Source: JAVBLD01 sp031553705 (GTDB taxonomy: Bacteria > Bacteroidota > Bacteroidia > Bacteroidales > Marinifilaceae). Taken from it: a stretch of 50,983 bases of DNA. The notes beneath the pieces are model-generated. The model made no database searches. It worked only from the letters and a program-made list of their open reading frames with translations, and was not told the DNA's origin. A program made the translations under genes and the position numbers. The stretch covers positions 1-50,983 of the forward strand of contig JAVBLD010000032.1 in the NCBI GenBank assembly GCA_031553705.1, given 5' to 3'. This document shows, piece by piece, positions 17,818-26,091 of the stretch (within the stretch, counting starts at the first letter, position 1; each line of letters begins with the position of its first letter).

Positions 17818-19473
17818 TTAATTCTTGACATCTATTGTAATTTCGCCTTTGTTTCCGACGGCGTCTTTTGCTGTAAACCTTATTTTGTTGTTTTTTCCTT
17901 TTTCAAATGCCGGTTCGCTTAAGCTGCATAAAAAAAGCTCTCTTTTCGCATCATATACAAATAGCGTCCATTTCCCGTTTACTTCTCCACGATATGCCGT
18001 AATATCGGTTAGATTATCTTTTACCTTAAACTGGACCTGCTTCCCGGCTGATATTCCGAGGTAGCTGATTTTCGGGGCAATGGTATCCTCTTGCACGATA
18101 TAGCGTCCCAGGCAATTGATGTCACAGGATATGCCATGTTCGTACCGGTAGGTCTTTTTCGGATATTTTTTTAGTCTCTGGTCTATTCCACAGATCACTG
18201 CTTTTTCATTGAAATCTCCTTCGATATCGAGCCGGGCGTTTTTGGCTAACGGCGTCTCTTCTTTCGCGAGGATATAGGTGATGTTTCCGGTGGAGTCATG
18301 GTCGGCATAAACATTCTGCTCGATGGAATGGAACAGTGAATAAGAGTTGAGAGTCAGCCGGAATCCGTTTGCAGCAATGCTGTAAGGAGTGTCATATAAC
18401 ATAATATTATCCGGGTCCGGTGGTGATTGCGCAGAGCTTGCAGCCAGAGAGAATTTGACTGAGGAGCGGTTACCATTGATGTCATACAGCACGATTTCAA
18501 CAGGAACAATACTGTCTTTAGGCAGGTCGATGTAACCATGTTGTTTTGTCTTTACCCCTGTCACCCGATCAATATAGTTTCCGAAACAGCGGTATACCGT
18601 TTCATTTTTTTTGTAGTAAGAAAAATCTTTTATTTCATTAATCAGCGGGGATTGATCGAAGCTATTCGAGTCGACCTTCATCCGGAACAGCGTGTCCCGC
18701 CGCACGATCATTTCCATGCGGTAAATACCGAGCTTGCTATTCGAATCGTTCATATAATCTTCGGCAAATATCCCGATTCCGGTTTTGCCGGCCGGGACGG
18801 AGATTTTGTCACAGGAGTATCGGCCTGGAGAGAGCAGCCCGGCTTGTTTCTCCTGACATATATCAATACATCCTTTTGCTGAAATATGATATATATATAT
18901 TTTTTTCACCTTCGGAGGGATAATATCTTTTATCCGGTAATAGCGTAAAGGATTGATTAATTTCTCCGTCTTTGTGTCCCGCACTTCGAAATGGAGATGC
19001 GGGCCTCCGGACGAACCGCTGTTACCGCTGTATGCAATAGTGTCTCCCTGCTTGAAAAACAGCCGGTAACTTTTCATATCTTCATCTGTTTCGAAAGATT
19101 CTTTCTGGTACTGTATAGCCTTGACAATGTTTTCGATCCGGGGGGCATAGTGCTGTAAATGACCATATACGGTGGTCGTTCCGTCGGCATGCTCAATATA
19201 CAGTGCCTGTCCGTATCCGACGGCGGATACTTTGATCCGGGCAACATAGCCGTCTTTCACACATAAAACAGGCAACCCCTCTCTTCCTCCTGTTTTAAAA
19301 TCGATTCCGGCATGAAAATGAGTGGCCCGCAGCTCTCCGAAATTTCCACTCAGCAGGATTTGCGGTTGCTTTAACGGACGGATCAATTCTTGTGACTTTG
19401 TGATCAATGGATTCAATATCAGAAAGATAAATGTAATAAGAATGATAATTTGTTTAAGTAGCTCATTTTGCAT
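17818..19473 (-). CDS. Secreted M23-family metallopeptidase (LytM-like)
   Basis: The protein has 551 residues. The N-terminal hydrophobic segment at 7-25 is a signal peptide or anchor. The M23 peptidase domain spans about 37-175: H54 and D58 in THFHAGIDFKTGG, Y103-G-H105, and the zinc motif H159-L-H161 in GGPHLHFEVRD. All catalytic residues are present, so it should cut peptidoglycan cross-links in the periplasm. The remaining 370 residues are beta-rich and unassigned. The last 20 residues (KIRFTAKDAVGNKGEITI) look like the end of an immunoglobulin-like fold. A -7 element (TATATTTG) lies about 25 bases before the start. Confidence 0.88.
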   Translation of the reverse strand: MQNELLKQIIILITFIFLILNPLITKSQELIRPLKQPQILLSGNFGELRATHFHAGIDFKTGGREGLPVLCVKDGYVARIKVSAVGYGQALYIEHADGTTTVYGHLQHYAPRIENIVKAIQYQKESFETDEDMKSYRLFFKQGDTIAYSGNSGSSGGPHLHFEVRDTKTEKLINPLRYYRIKDIIPPKVKKIYIYHISAKGCIDICQEKQAGLLSPGRYSCDKISVPAGKTGIGIFAEDYMNDSNSKLGIYRMEMIVRRDTLFRMKVDSNSFDQSPLINEIKDFSYYKKNETVYRCFGNYIDRVTGVKTKQHGYIDLPKDSIVPVEIVLYDINGNRSSVKFSLAASSAQSPPDPDNIMLYDTPYSIAANGFRLTLNSYSLFHSIEQNVYADHDSTGNITYILAKEETPLAKNARLDIEGDFNEKAVICGIDQRLKKYPKKTYRYEHGISCDINCLGRYIVQEDTIAPKISYLGISAGKQVQFKVKDNLTDITAYRGEVNGKWTLFVYDAKRELFLCSLSEPAFEKGKNNKIRFTAKDAVGNKGEITIDVKN

Positions 19474-19496
19474 ATAAAAAAATATAATTTCGATTG

Positions 19497-19504
19497 CAAA
19501 TATA
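19497..19504 (-). promoter_or_regulatory. -7 promoter element for the M23 peptidase gene
   Basis: The minus strand reads TATATTTG, matching TAnnTTTG, 23 bases upstream of the ATG at 19473. The leader would be about 17 bases. Confidence 0.5.
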
Positions 19505-19536
19505 TCAACACTATTGCGATTTTAAAGAATAAATCC

Positions 19537-19544
19537 TATCTTTG
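19537..19544 (+). promoter_or_regulatory. -7 promoter element for the ZapB-like/zapA transcript
   Basis: TATCTTTG matches TAnnTTTG. The first gene starts at 19744, so the 5' leader would be nearly 200 bases, long for this window. No specific fold is evident in it. Confidence 0.55.
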
Positions 19545-19743
19545 TCAATGAAAAGATAAGTTCTTTGATTTTTATTGTTTTTGTTATTTTCTAATAAAAG
19601 CAATAAGAATGATGGGTTACGGATGATGAGAGAAATTAGTTTCATATTCCGTTTCAATTCTCAGTTTTTCAACTCATTAAGTCTAAAATCGGAGATCTGA
19701 AAAATATATAAGAGTCAATAATTATTTTAGACTACCTGATAGT

Positions 19744-20034
19744 ATGGCAGCACGCTACGATACCGTTATTAATGAGCTGAACTTTAAAATAGATAAATTA
19801 TTAAAACAATATATATCCTCTCTTGAAGAGAATAAAAGTCAGAAAGGGCAAATAGTTGCACTACAGTCTGAATTGGAGAATCTGAAAAGAGAGAACAGAA
19901 ATTTAAACGACGAATTAAAGACATCTAAAGTGGCTAATGCCATTTCCGGTGGGGACGGAAGTTACCAGGCGAGAATGAGGATTAACCAACTGATGCGGGA
20001 GATAGACAAATGTATCGCTCTTTTGAATGATTAA
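19744..20034 (+). CDS. Small coiled-coil protein, ZapB-like
   Basis: The protein has 96 residues. Residues 9-62 carry a continuous heptad pattern of a coiled coil (QIVALQSELENLKRENRNL), with no membrane segment. The stop is two bases from the zapA start, so the genes are translationally linked. A short coiled coil partnered with ZapA suggests a division-ring accessory role like ZapB. That rests on context and shape rather than clear sequence identity. Confidence 0.7.
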   Translation: MAARYDTVINELNFKIDKLLKQYISSLEENKSQKGQIVALQSELENLKRENRNLNDELKTSKVANAISGGDGSYQARMRINQLMREIDKCIALLND

Positions 20035-20036
20035 TT

Positions 20037-20306
20037 ATGACAGACAAACGCAATATTAATGTAACTGTTGCTGATATACCCCTAAATCTGAATATTTCGG
20101 AAAAGGATGAGGAGATCATCCGGAAAGCGGCAAAAGAGATTAATGAGCGTGTTTTATCATATAGAGATAGGCATAGAGAACCGGAGCCTTTTTACTTTCT
20201 GGCTTTTGCAGCCTTACAGCATACAATTAAAATGCTACAGTTAGATCAAAAGTTTGATGAAATAGAGCAAGTCAATGCAAAGCTTGATGAATACATTAAG
20301 AAATGA
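20037..20306 (+). CDS. zapA: Cell division protein ZapA
   Basis: ZapA binds FtsZ and bundles protofilaments at the division site. The protein has 89 residues. An N-terminal beta/alpha head holds INVTVADIPLNLNISEKDEEIIRKA-type features (7-31), and a C-terminal helix for tetramer formation spans about 51-88 (FYFLAFAALQHTIKMLQL). The length matches the family. A 6S-like RNA follows, as ssrS follows zapA in enterobacteria. Confidence 0.88.
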   Translation: MTDKRNINVTVADIPLNLNISEKDEEIIRKAAKEINERVLSYRDRHREPEPFYFLAFAALQHTIKMLQLDQKFDEIEQVNAKLDEYIKK

Positions 20307-20339
20307 ATGACTTTTAGTGTTCTTTGAATACATATAGCG

Positions 20340-20528
20340 ATATTCCCGCATTATTTCGACTTTAATCGAGAAACTCAACACTCAAACAATTAGAGCGTAC
20401 GCTTAATTTGCACAAAACAGGCCTCAACTCTTCGGAGTTCCTTCGGGACAGTGGACGTTTGAATCAGATGGCAGCTCTACCCATGTTATACAGGGGTTTT
20501 TTTAAATAGAAATAGTGCGGGTTTTTTT
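20340..20528 (+). ncRNA. ssrS: 6S RNA (SsrS-like)
   Basis: The ends CCCGCATTATTTC (20345-20357) and GAAATAGTGCGGG (20509-20521) pair along 13 positions with a single T·G pair and form a closing stem, followed by seven T residues. Inside are local hairpins, including AACTC-TTCG-GAGTT (20426-20439). The length of about 180 bases, the long rod with terminal pairing and the position right after zapA fit 6S RNA, which binds the RNA polymerase holoenzyme. No protein is encoded here. The exact 5' end is uncertain. Confidence 0.65.
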
Positions 20529-20618
20529 ATGGATGAACGCAGGGTCTTGGCATAGAGAGAATGTATTGTTTCGATGGTAAGACTCCATTTAATATATTAA
20601 TTAAATTAATTTCAAAAT

Positions 20619-22154
20619 ATGGTAAATATAATAATCGCGGCTGTGATTGCTTTATGCATCGGCGTTTTTACAGGCTGGCTCCTGATGCGGATGGCCATGA
20701 AGTATAGAGCACAGAATATCATTAAGGAGGCCGAAGCGGAGGCTGAAGTGATTAAAAAGGATAAAATACTTCAAGCGAAAGAGAAGTTCTTACAGATAAA
20801 ATCTGAACATGAGAAACAGGCTACTGCCAGGAATAACAAGCTGTTGGTAGCAGAGAACAAGATCAAACAACAAGAGGTTGATATCTCCCGAAAGTTGGAG
20901 GAGTTGCAGCGAAAAACAAAGGATGTACAGGTTCAACAAACGAATATCGATGCTCAGAAAGAGCTGTTTGAGAAGAAGATCGGGGAGTTGGATAAGGTGA
21001 AGAAACAACAGATCGAACAGCTTGAGATGATATCAGGTATGTCCGGGGAGCAAGCAAAAGAAAAGCTGATCAACTCATTAAAGGAGGAGGCTGAGGCGGA
21101 AGCGGTATCGTATGTGAATGAAATCATGGAGGAGGCGAAAATGACCGCGAACATGGAGGCTAAAAAATTAGTAATCAAAACTATCCAACGGGTAGCTACA
21201 GAGACGGCTACTGAGAATGCCGTTTCAATATTCCACATTGATTCGGATGAGATAAAAGGACGGATTATCGGACGTGAAGGACGTAATATCCGTGCATTGG
21301 AAGCCGCTACCGGCGTAGAGATCATCGTGGATGATACCCCGGAGGCTATCGTGCTTTCCGGCTTTGACCCTGTCAGAAGGGAGATTGCCCGTCTGTCGCT
21401 CCATCAATTGGTTACCGATGGACGTATTCATCCGGCCCGAATTGAGGAGGTGGTGAATAAAGTGAAGAAACAGATAGAGGAAGAGATTGTAGAGACAGGA
21501 AAACGTACAGCCATAGATCTTGGTGTCCATGGTTTGCATCCAGAGCTGATTCGGTTGATCGGAAAAATGAAATACCGTTCTTCCTACGGACAGAACTTAT
21601 TGCAGCATGCCCGTGAGACAGCTAATCTGTGCGCAATCATGGCGGCTGAGCTGGGATTGAATGTGAAGAAAGCGAAACGGGCAGGATTGCTCCATGATAT
21701 CGGTAAGGTACCCGACGATGAGCCGGAATTACCACATGCCATCCTTGGAATGAACCTGGCTGAGAAATATAAGGAAAAACCCGATATTTGTAATGCGATC
21801 GGTGCTCACCATGAAGAGGTGGAGATGACCACTCTGATTGCTCCGATTGTGCAGGCTTGTGATGCAATATCCGGAGCCCGTCCGGGAGCCCGTCGGGAAG
21901 TTGTGGAATCGTATATCAAGCGTTTGAAAGATATGGAAGACCTTGCCCTTTCGTACAACGGAGTAGTGAAAACCTATGCTATACAAGCCGGCCGCGAATT
22001 ACGGGTGGTAGTGGGAAGTGAAAAGATATCGGATGCCGAAGCGGAGAAGATATCATTTGACGTAGCAAAACGGATTCAGGATGAAATGACCTATCCGGGA
22101 CAGGTAAAAGTAACGGTGATCCGTGAAACCCGGGCAATCAATTATGCAAAATAA
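20619..22154 (+). CDS. rny: Ribonuclease Y
   Basis: RNase Y is a membrane-anchored endoribonuclease that starts mRNA decay. The protein has 511 residues. An N-terminal membrane helix is at 3-25 (NIIIAAVIALCIGVFTGWLL). A long charged coiled coil covers about 30-190. The KH domain contains GRIIGREGRNIRALE. The HD domain carries the metal pair H359-D360 in LLHDIGKVPDDEPELPHA. The full domain order is intact. It is followed by a strong terminator. Confidence 0.95.
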   Translation: MVNIIIAAVIALCIGVFTGWLLMRMAMKYRAQNIIKEAEAEAEVIKKDKILQAKEKFLQIKSEHEKQATARNNKLLVAENKIKQQEVDISRKLEELQRKTKDVQVQQTNIDAQKELFEKKIGELDKVKKQQIEQLEMISGMSGEQAKEKLINSLKEEAEAEAVSYVNEIMEEAKMTANMEAKKLVIKTIQRVATETATENAVSIFHIDSDEIKGRIIGREGRNIRALEAATGVEIIVDDTPEAIVLSGFDPVRREIARLSLHQLVTDGRIHPARIEEVVNKVKKQIEEEIVETGKRTAIDLGVHGLHPELIRLIGKMKYRSSYGQNLLQHARETANLCAIMAAELGLNVKKAKRAGLLHDIGKVPDDEPELPHAILGMNLAEKYKEKPDICNAIGAHHEEVEMTTLIAPIVQACDAISGARPGARREVVESYIKRLKDMEDLALSYNGVVKTYAIQAGRELRVVVGSEKISDAEAEKISFDVAKRIQDEMTYPGQVKVTVIRETRAINYAK

Positions 22155-22158
22155 AGAG

Positions 22159-22182
22159 AGCGGCCATCCGGCCGCTTTTTTT
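22159..22182 (+). terminator. Rho-independent terminator of rny
   Basis: AGCGGCC (22159-22165), loop ATCC, GGCCGCT (22170-22176), then a T run to 22182. A 7-base GC stem with a U tract directly after the stop codon is a textbook intrinsic terminator. Confidence 0.9.
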
Positions 22183-22189
22183 ATAATCA

Positions 22190-22225
22190 ATGCATTTCTC
22201 CCTGCTACCTGCTTCCGGCCACTTC
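22190..22225 (-). repeat. Purine-rich half-copy at the 3' end of the GNAT-like gene
   Basis: On the minus strand the sequence gtggccggaagcaggtagc followed by agggag spans the last codons (VAGSR), the stop and the following bases. The same words close the GH20 gene at 41490-41530, which ends VAGSKE. Confidence 0.55.
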
Positions 22226-23410
22226 TTTACTCTCCGTTGTATTCTTATCCACCGAACGGACAAACGGAATGTTGTCGCGGAATATCTTCCGGTAGGTGAT
22301 ATGTGTTTTTGATACTGATGCTCCGAGGTACTCCATCAAATGCATCATTTTTGGATTGAAATCGCCTACCCAGTTCATCTCCAGGTGTTTGTACTGACTA
22401 TTGGTTTCAATAATCTGTTCGCAGAAATATTTGATCATGGCGGCTTCTACCCCTTTGCCCTGGAATTCGGGTATTACACCAAACAACTGTCCGAGGGCTA
22501 CGTCCATTTTTCTTATATTCTTGTAATATAAGAACTTAATAATCCCGACCAGGTTCATCTTTCCGTTCACATACTTGATAGCCTGGTTAATTTCCGGGAA
22601 CATCAGGAAGAATCCGATCGGGCGCTCTTTGTGATAAGCGAAATAGATCAGATTTTTGTCGATGATCGGCTGCAGGTTCTTATAGATCGTCTCGATCTGC
22701 TCGCGTGTGATGCCTTCCACCCCGTGTACTTCAAGGTTCCAAGTTTTATTGTATACTTCCAGCAATGAATCGACGGCTCGTTTTTTTCCAATTTCTTTAT
22801 AAGTATGAATAGAGTAGTCCGGATTTTTTAACAGTCGGTCGGATTTCCATACAACGATTGGCGACAGGTTTTCTACCACCAGTTTGGTACGATAGGTGAG
22901 CTGTTTGAAATAATCTTTGAAACCATAATCTTCGAAAAATTTCACATAATAAGGCTGCGTGTAAGGCATAGCATAGTTCGGAGTTTGACCGAACCCCTCT
23001 ACCAGTAGCCCCCACCATTCAATCCGTTCTCCGAAATTTACCGGTCCTTCCATCGCATCCATTCCTTTGCTTTCGAGCCATTCCCGGCATTTATCAAAAA
23101 GCATAAATGCGGCTTCCCGGTTGTCAATGCATTCAAAAAAACCCATCTGCCCCACCTTGTAATGATCCAACTGATATGTTTTCCGGTTTATAAACGCGGC
23201 TACCCGTCCGATACATCTTTGATCGTCGTATAACAACCAGCGTATGCACTCTCCATGATTAAAACAGGGATTTTTCTTTTTATTAAATACATTCCGGATG
23301 TCTTTTTCCAACGGACGTATCCAGTTCGAATTGCCTTTATAGAGCGCAATCGGCATACGCAAGAAAACATCTTCCTGCTTTTTATCGGTTACTTCAACAA
23401 AAGAATACAT
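22205..23410 (-). CDS. GNAT-like acyltransferase, function unknown
   Basis: The protein has 401 residues and no signal peptide. The N-terminal half starts MYSFVEVTDKKQEDVFLRMP and contains an acyltransferase-like segment with CIGRVAAFINRKTYQ (77-91) followed by VGQMGFFECIDN. The C-terminal half has a second GNAT-like segment with PIGFFLMFPEINQAIKYVNGK and QLFGVIPEFQGKGVEAAMIKYF, where the Q/R-x-x-G-x-G/A acetyl-CoA loop is visible as QGKGVEA. Related Bacteroidota proteins are annotated only as N-acetyltransferases; the substrate is unknown. The extreme C-terminus is encoded by intergenic-repeat sequence. Confidence 0.7.
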   Translation of the reverse strand: MYSFVEVTDKKQEDVFLRMPIALYKGNSNWIRPLEKDIRNVFNKKKNPCFNHGECIRWLLYDDQRCIGRVAAFINRKTYQLDHYKVGQMGFFECIDNREAAFMLFDKCREWLESKGMDAMEGPVNFGERIEWWGLLVEGFGQTPNYAMPYTQPYYVKFFEDYGFKDYFKQLTYRTKLVVENLSPIVVWKSDRLLKNPDYSIHTYKEIGKKRAVDSLLEVYNKTWNLEVHGVEGITREQIETIYKNLQPIIDKNLIYFAYHKERPIGFFLMFPEINQAIKYVNGKMNLVGIIKFLYYKNIRKMDVALGQLFGVIPEFQGKGVEAAMIKYFCEQIIETNSQYKHLEMNWVGDFNPKMMHLMEYLGASVSKTHITYRKIFRDNIPFVRSVDKNTTESKEVAGSR

Positions 23411-23439
23411 TGTATATAAATTACTAAATTTTAAATCGA

Positions 23440-23516
23440 AAATCCTTCCATCACCCTCTCTTTTCTCTTATTGCCTTGCCCCTTATTTCCTGCTCCCGCC
23501 ACCTACTACTCTCAAT
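23440..23516 (-). repeat. Purine-rich half-copy covering the 3' end of the nucleoside-recognition gene
   Basis: On the minus strand, words such as ggtggcgggagcagg, aaataaggggcaagg and aagagagggtgatgg run through the last 15-17 codons and the stop. The encoded tail (RWREQEIRGKAIREKRG) is highly charged and differs in character from the membrane protein before it. Confidence 0.5.
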
Positions 23517-24419
23517 TCCCACAGCCCGCCGTATCCACACCACAATAATAGCCAATAGAAACCGGGGTATGATTAGCCATAATAGCGGTAATCCCAATAC
23601 GGTAAAAAGCAGCGGATCTTCCAGTTGCGAATGGGATACGGCCAGATGATGGTTTAGTAGATCGGCTTCTTGGCGGGTTAATTTTCCATTTTCGGCATAG
23701 TCCAGGATTACCACGGAGCCATAAGCTAATCCGAGCGTATTTCCTACCAACCAGACAAAAGTGATCGACCGGGGAAGCCCGAGGATTGCCATAAGCGGTC
23801 TGAATAAGGCAGAAAGTAGATCGAGTACGCCAAACTCTGCAAGCAACCGTTGCCCGATCATCAGGATCGAAATAATACAAATGACTTTTATCGCTAGGAT
23901 CAGGTTGGTTTCCAGCCAATGAGCCAATGTCCCCGAAAAATCCATGACAGCGGAAGTTTCGTATACGATCCTCCCGGCTATATCCGGCAATACCCAGTTC
24001 AGTCCGATTGCGGCAATAAAGCTGCATCCCACTCGCAGTAATACCATTCCTACGGCGGAGGAACCGGTTTTTTTCAATACCATGGTTTCTATAATGAAAT
24101 TATGTGAAATCAGACACATTACAGCAAGGATGATACCTTCCCTGATACTGAAATCCAGGTTTGCCATTAGTGCGATTACAGTATAGATATTTGTGCATAC
24201 ACTGGTTACAAAAACCAGTGCGGCGTCGCCCGGCAGGCCGATTTTTACAAATAACGGAGCTGCAAACGAAGAGAGGTAAGGCAGGATATCAAAATATGAC
24301 AATAGCATGACAACAAAAGATACCGGCAACATAATTTTTAGAAACCATATCGAGGTTTTCAGCGCTATAGGTAGTGCGCTTTTTACGCTTTTGCCAATTC
24401 GTTCTTTTATGTCGGACAT
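23451..24419 (-). CDS. Nucleoside-recognition (Gate) domain membrane protein
   Basis: The protein has 322 residues and about eight hydrophobic segments in two similar halves, starting at 25 (IWFLKIMLPVSFVVMLLSYF) and 165 (THLWLETNLILAIKVICIIS-type). It resembles the Gate/nucleoside-recognition family that includes SpmA/SpmB and YjiH-type proteins. The transported or sensed molecule is unknown. The last about 15 residues are repeat-encoded and charged. The gene is divergent from rpsU with a TACCTTTG -7 element upstream, and precedes the GNAT-like gene by 40 bases. Confidence 0.78.
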   Translation of the reverse strand: MSDIKERIGKSVKSALPIALKTSIWFLKIMLPVSFVVMLLSYFDILPYLSSFAAPLFVKIGLPGDAALVFVTSVCTNIYTVIALMANLDFSIREGIILAVMCLISHNFIIETMVLKKTGSSAVGMVLLRVGCSFIAAIGLNWVLPDIAGRIVYETSAVMDFSGTLAHWLETNLILAIKVICIISILMIGQRLLAEFGVLDLLSALFRPLMAILGLPRSITFVWLVGNTLGLAYGSVVILDYAENGKLTRQEADLLNHHLAVSHSQLEDPLLFTVLGLPLLWLIIPRFLLAIIVVWIRRAVGIESSRWREQEIRGKAIREKRG

Positions 24420-24497
24420 ATTTATAATACGTTTAAAGCCAATTGCTCCCCGGTAAATAAAATGGTTTGAGTTATTCTGTTTTGATTATTATTCTGA

Positions 24498-24505
24498 CAA
24501 AGGTA
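24498..24505 (-). promoter_or_regulatory. -7 promoter element for the nucleoside-recognition gene
   Basis: The minus strand reads TACCTTTG, matching TAnnTTTG. The predicted leader to the ATG at 24419 is about 70 bases. Confidence 0.55.
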
Positions 24506-24578
24506 GAAGATTCTTTCCCCTTATCCTCATTTTTTTGATTTATTTTTCGTTTTTCATTTTTCGTTTTTCATTTTTTTC

Positions 24579-24586
24579 TATCTTTG
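24579..24586 (+). promoter_or_regulatory. -7 promoter element for rpsU
   Basis: TATCTTTG matches TAnnTTTG and directly follows a pyrimidine tract. The predicted 5' leader of rpsU is about 225 bases, which would leave room for regulation of the bS21 message. Confidence 0.6.
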
Positions 24587-24816
24587 TCCCTCATTTTTGG
24601 AAGTTTAACTAGAAACAAAGATAATCTGCTTTGAAAGGGGGTGGCCTTATTCCGGGGATAGAAGAGAGATAAATAATAGCATGACAGGAGGGTAAGAGGA
24701 TTGCCGTCTGGATTGTTATCGAAACAAGTTGATTTATGATTGGATCGGCTATAAGGAATCAGGTCATTATATTTACAGAAAATTGATAAATAATAAAGCA
24801 TTAAATAATAAAAATT

Positions 24817-25008
24817 ATGATTATTGTACCTTTAAAAGAAGGCGAAAATATTGAGAGAGCCTTGAAGAAATTTAAAAGAAAATTTGAGAAAACCGGTGTT
24901 GTTAAAGAATTGAGAGAGCGCCAAGCTTTTACTAAACCTTCTATTGTAAACAGGGCTCAACGGATTAAAGCTGCTTACAAACAAAAGCTACAGCAAGCTG
25001 AAGAGTAG
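24817..25008 (+). CDS. rpsU: 30S ribosomal protein S21 (bS21)
   Basis: bS21 sits on the 30S platform by the 3' end of 16S rRNA. The protein has 63 residues and starts MIIVPLKEGENIERALKKFKR, the usual S21 opening. Y54 in RIKAAYKQ is the position at which a tyrosine has been reported to help sequester the anti-Shine-Dalgarno in Bacteroidota ribosomes; the residue is visible here, the role comes from that literature. The start has no Shine-Dalgarno (the upstream sequence is AT-rich). It leads the rpsU-xerC-hpf series. Confidence 0.95.
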   Translation: MIIVPLKEGENIERALKKFKRKFEKTGVVKELRERQAFTKPSIVNRAQRIKAAYKQKLQQAEE

Positions 25009-25156
25009 GAGGTGGCGGCCTTGTCGGCAAGCCGTGGCTTGATCCTGGTATCGGGAAGAGTGCGACCAAACATGATCGGAGAGATGTTTTTTTTCTATTC
25101 CGGAATTGTTTTTCTTGAAAGAATAGCTTAATTTAGGTACCTCAAGATATGTACAG

Positions 25157-26071
25157 ATGGAAATAGATTCTTTTCTGACCTATTTGAAAGATATTAAGCG
25201 GTATTCGAAACATACGGTTATTGCTTATGAACAGGATTTGAATCAGTTTATCGCATATTGCAGGAAGTATGAGCTGATAGATCATTATTCCGACGTGACG
25301 CCGAAGATGATCAGAAGGTTGGAAGCGGGATGGATGGCCGGGACATTGGATTTCGGAGAGGGGGTGGTGAAGCCGATGGCTCCGACTACAGTGAGACGTA
25401 AACTGAGTTCAATGAGGACACTTTTTCGTTATCTGCTGCGGGAAGGAGAAATAACCGAAGATCCCACTGAAATAGTGGTTGTCCCGAAAGTCGGGAAAAA
25501 ATTGCCGGCATTTGTCCCGGGTGATTGTATGGATATCCTGTTGGACGATAAGGATCTGGAAGAGGACGGATTTCAGGGGATGCGGAATAAGCTGGTATTA
25601 ATGATGGCTTACTGTACCGGAATGAGGCGATCCGAATTAGTCGGTTTAAAATTGGATATGGTGGATATGGCCTCGAAGGCAGTGAAAATAGACGGGAAGG
25701 GGGGAAAGCAACGAATTGTTCCAGTATTGGATGAGTTGGTTGAACATATAAGGGAATACCTTGACGAACGAAAAAAGGCAGTACAGATAGAACACGGCTT
25801 TTTTTTCGTAACGGACAAAGGTGCTCCGGTTTATGATAAATTTATTTACCGGCTGACGGTGAGGTACCTGAAGCTGGTTACTTCTTCTGCCAAACGGAGT
25901 CCTCACGTATTAAGACATTCATTTGCGACAGGATTATTGAACAACGGAGCTTGCATAAGGGCTATTCAGGAATTGCTTGGACATTCCAGTTTGGCTGCGA
26001 CCCAGGCCTACACACATAACTCTTTTGAGAACTTGAAAAAAGTTTATAATCAGGCTCATCCCCGGGCCTAA
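25157..26071 (+). CDS. xerC: Tyrosine recombinase XerC-type
   Basis: A site-specific recombinase that resolves chromosome dimers at dif. The protein has 304 residues. A SAM-like N-terminal core-binding domain spans about 1-105. The catalytic domain carries R157 (TGMRRSEL), K181 region (GKGGKQR), H250-x-x-R253 (PHVLRHSF), H276 (LLGHSS) and the nucleophile Y285. All catalytic residues are intact. Its constant position between rpsU and hpf in Bacteroidales marks it as the resident Xer enzyme and not a mobile-element integrase. Whether it is the XerC or XerD counterpart cannot be settled here. Confidence 0.88.
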   Translation: MEIDSFLTYLKDIKRYSKHTVIAYEQDLNQFIAYCRKYELIDHYSDVTPKMIRRLEAGWMAGTLDFGEGVVKPMAPTTVRRKLSSMRTLFRYLLREGEITEDPTEIVVVPKVGKKLPAFVPGDCMDILLDDKDLEEDGFQGMRNKLVLMMAYCTGMRRSELVGLKLDMVDMASKAVKIDGKGGKQRIVPVLDELVEHIREYLDERKKAVQIEHGFFFVTDKGAPVYDKFIYRLTVRYLKLVTSSAKRSPHVLRHSFATGLLNNGACIRAIQELLGHSSLAATQAYTHNSFENLKKVYNQAHPRA

Positions 26072-26078
26072 AATTTTT

Positions 26079-26085
26079 AAGGAGG
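26079..26085 (+). promoter_or_regulatory. Strong Shine-Dalgarno before hpf
   Basis: AAGGAGG lies six bases before the ATG at 26092 and can pair fully with the CCUCC anti-Shine-Dalgarno. It is the only strong, well-spaced Shine-Dalgarno I find before a start in this window, in a phylum that rarely uses them. Confidence 0.75.
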
Positions 26086-26091
26086 AAACAT

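Larger units (their letters stand above)
24420..24816. other. Intergenic region with divergent promoters and a long rpsU leader
   Basis: This 397-base gap holds the minus-strand -7 box at 24498-24505, two tandem copies of ATTTTTCGTTTTTC (24542-24555 and 24556-24569), the plus-strand -7 box at 24579-24586, and then an rpsU leader of about 225 bases. The leader contains several purine-rich stretches but no frame of note and no hairpin I can name. Confidence 0.55.

Noticed and set aside
25157..26071. The tyrosine recombinase as a sign of an integrated element
   Set aside because: It sits in the standard rpsU-xerC-hpf order, with no attachment-site repeats or cargo around it; it is the resident Xer enzyme.
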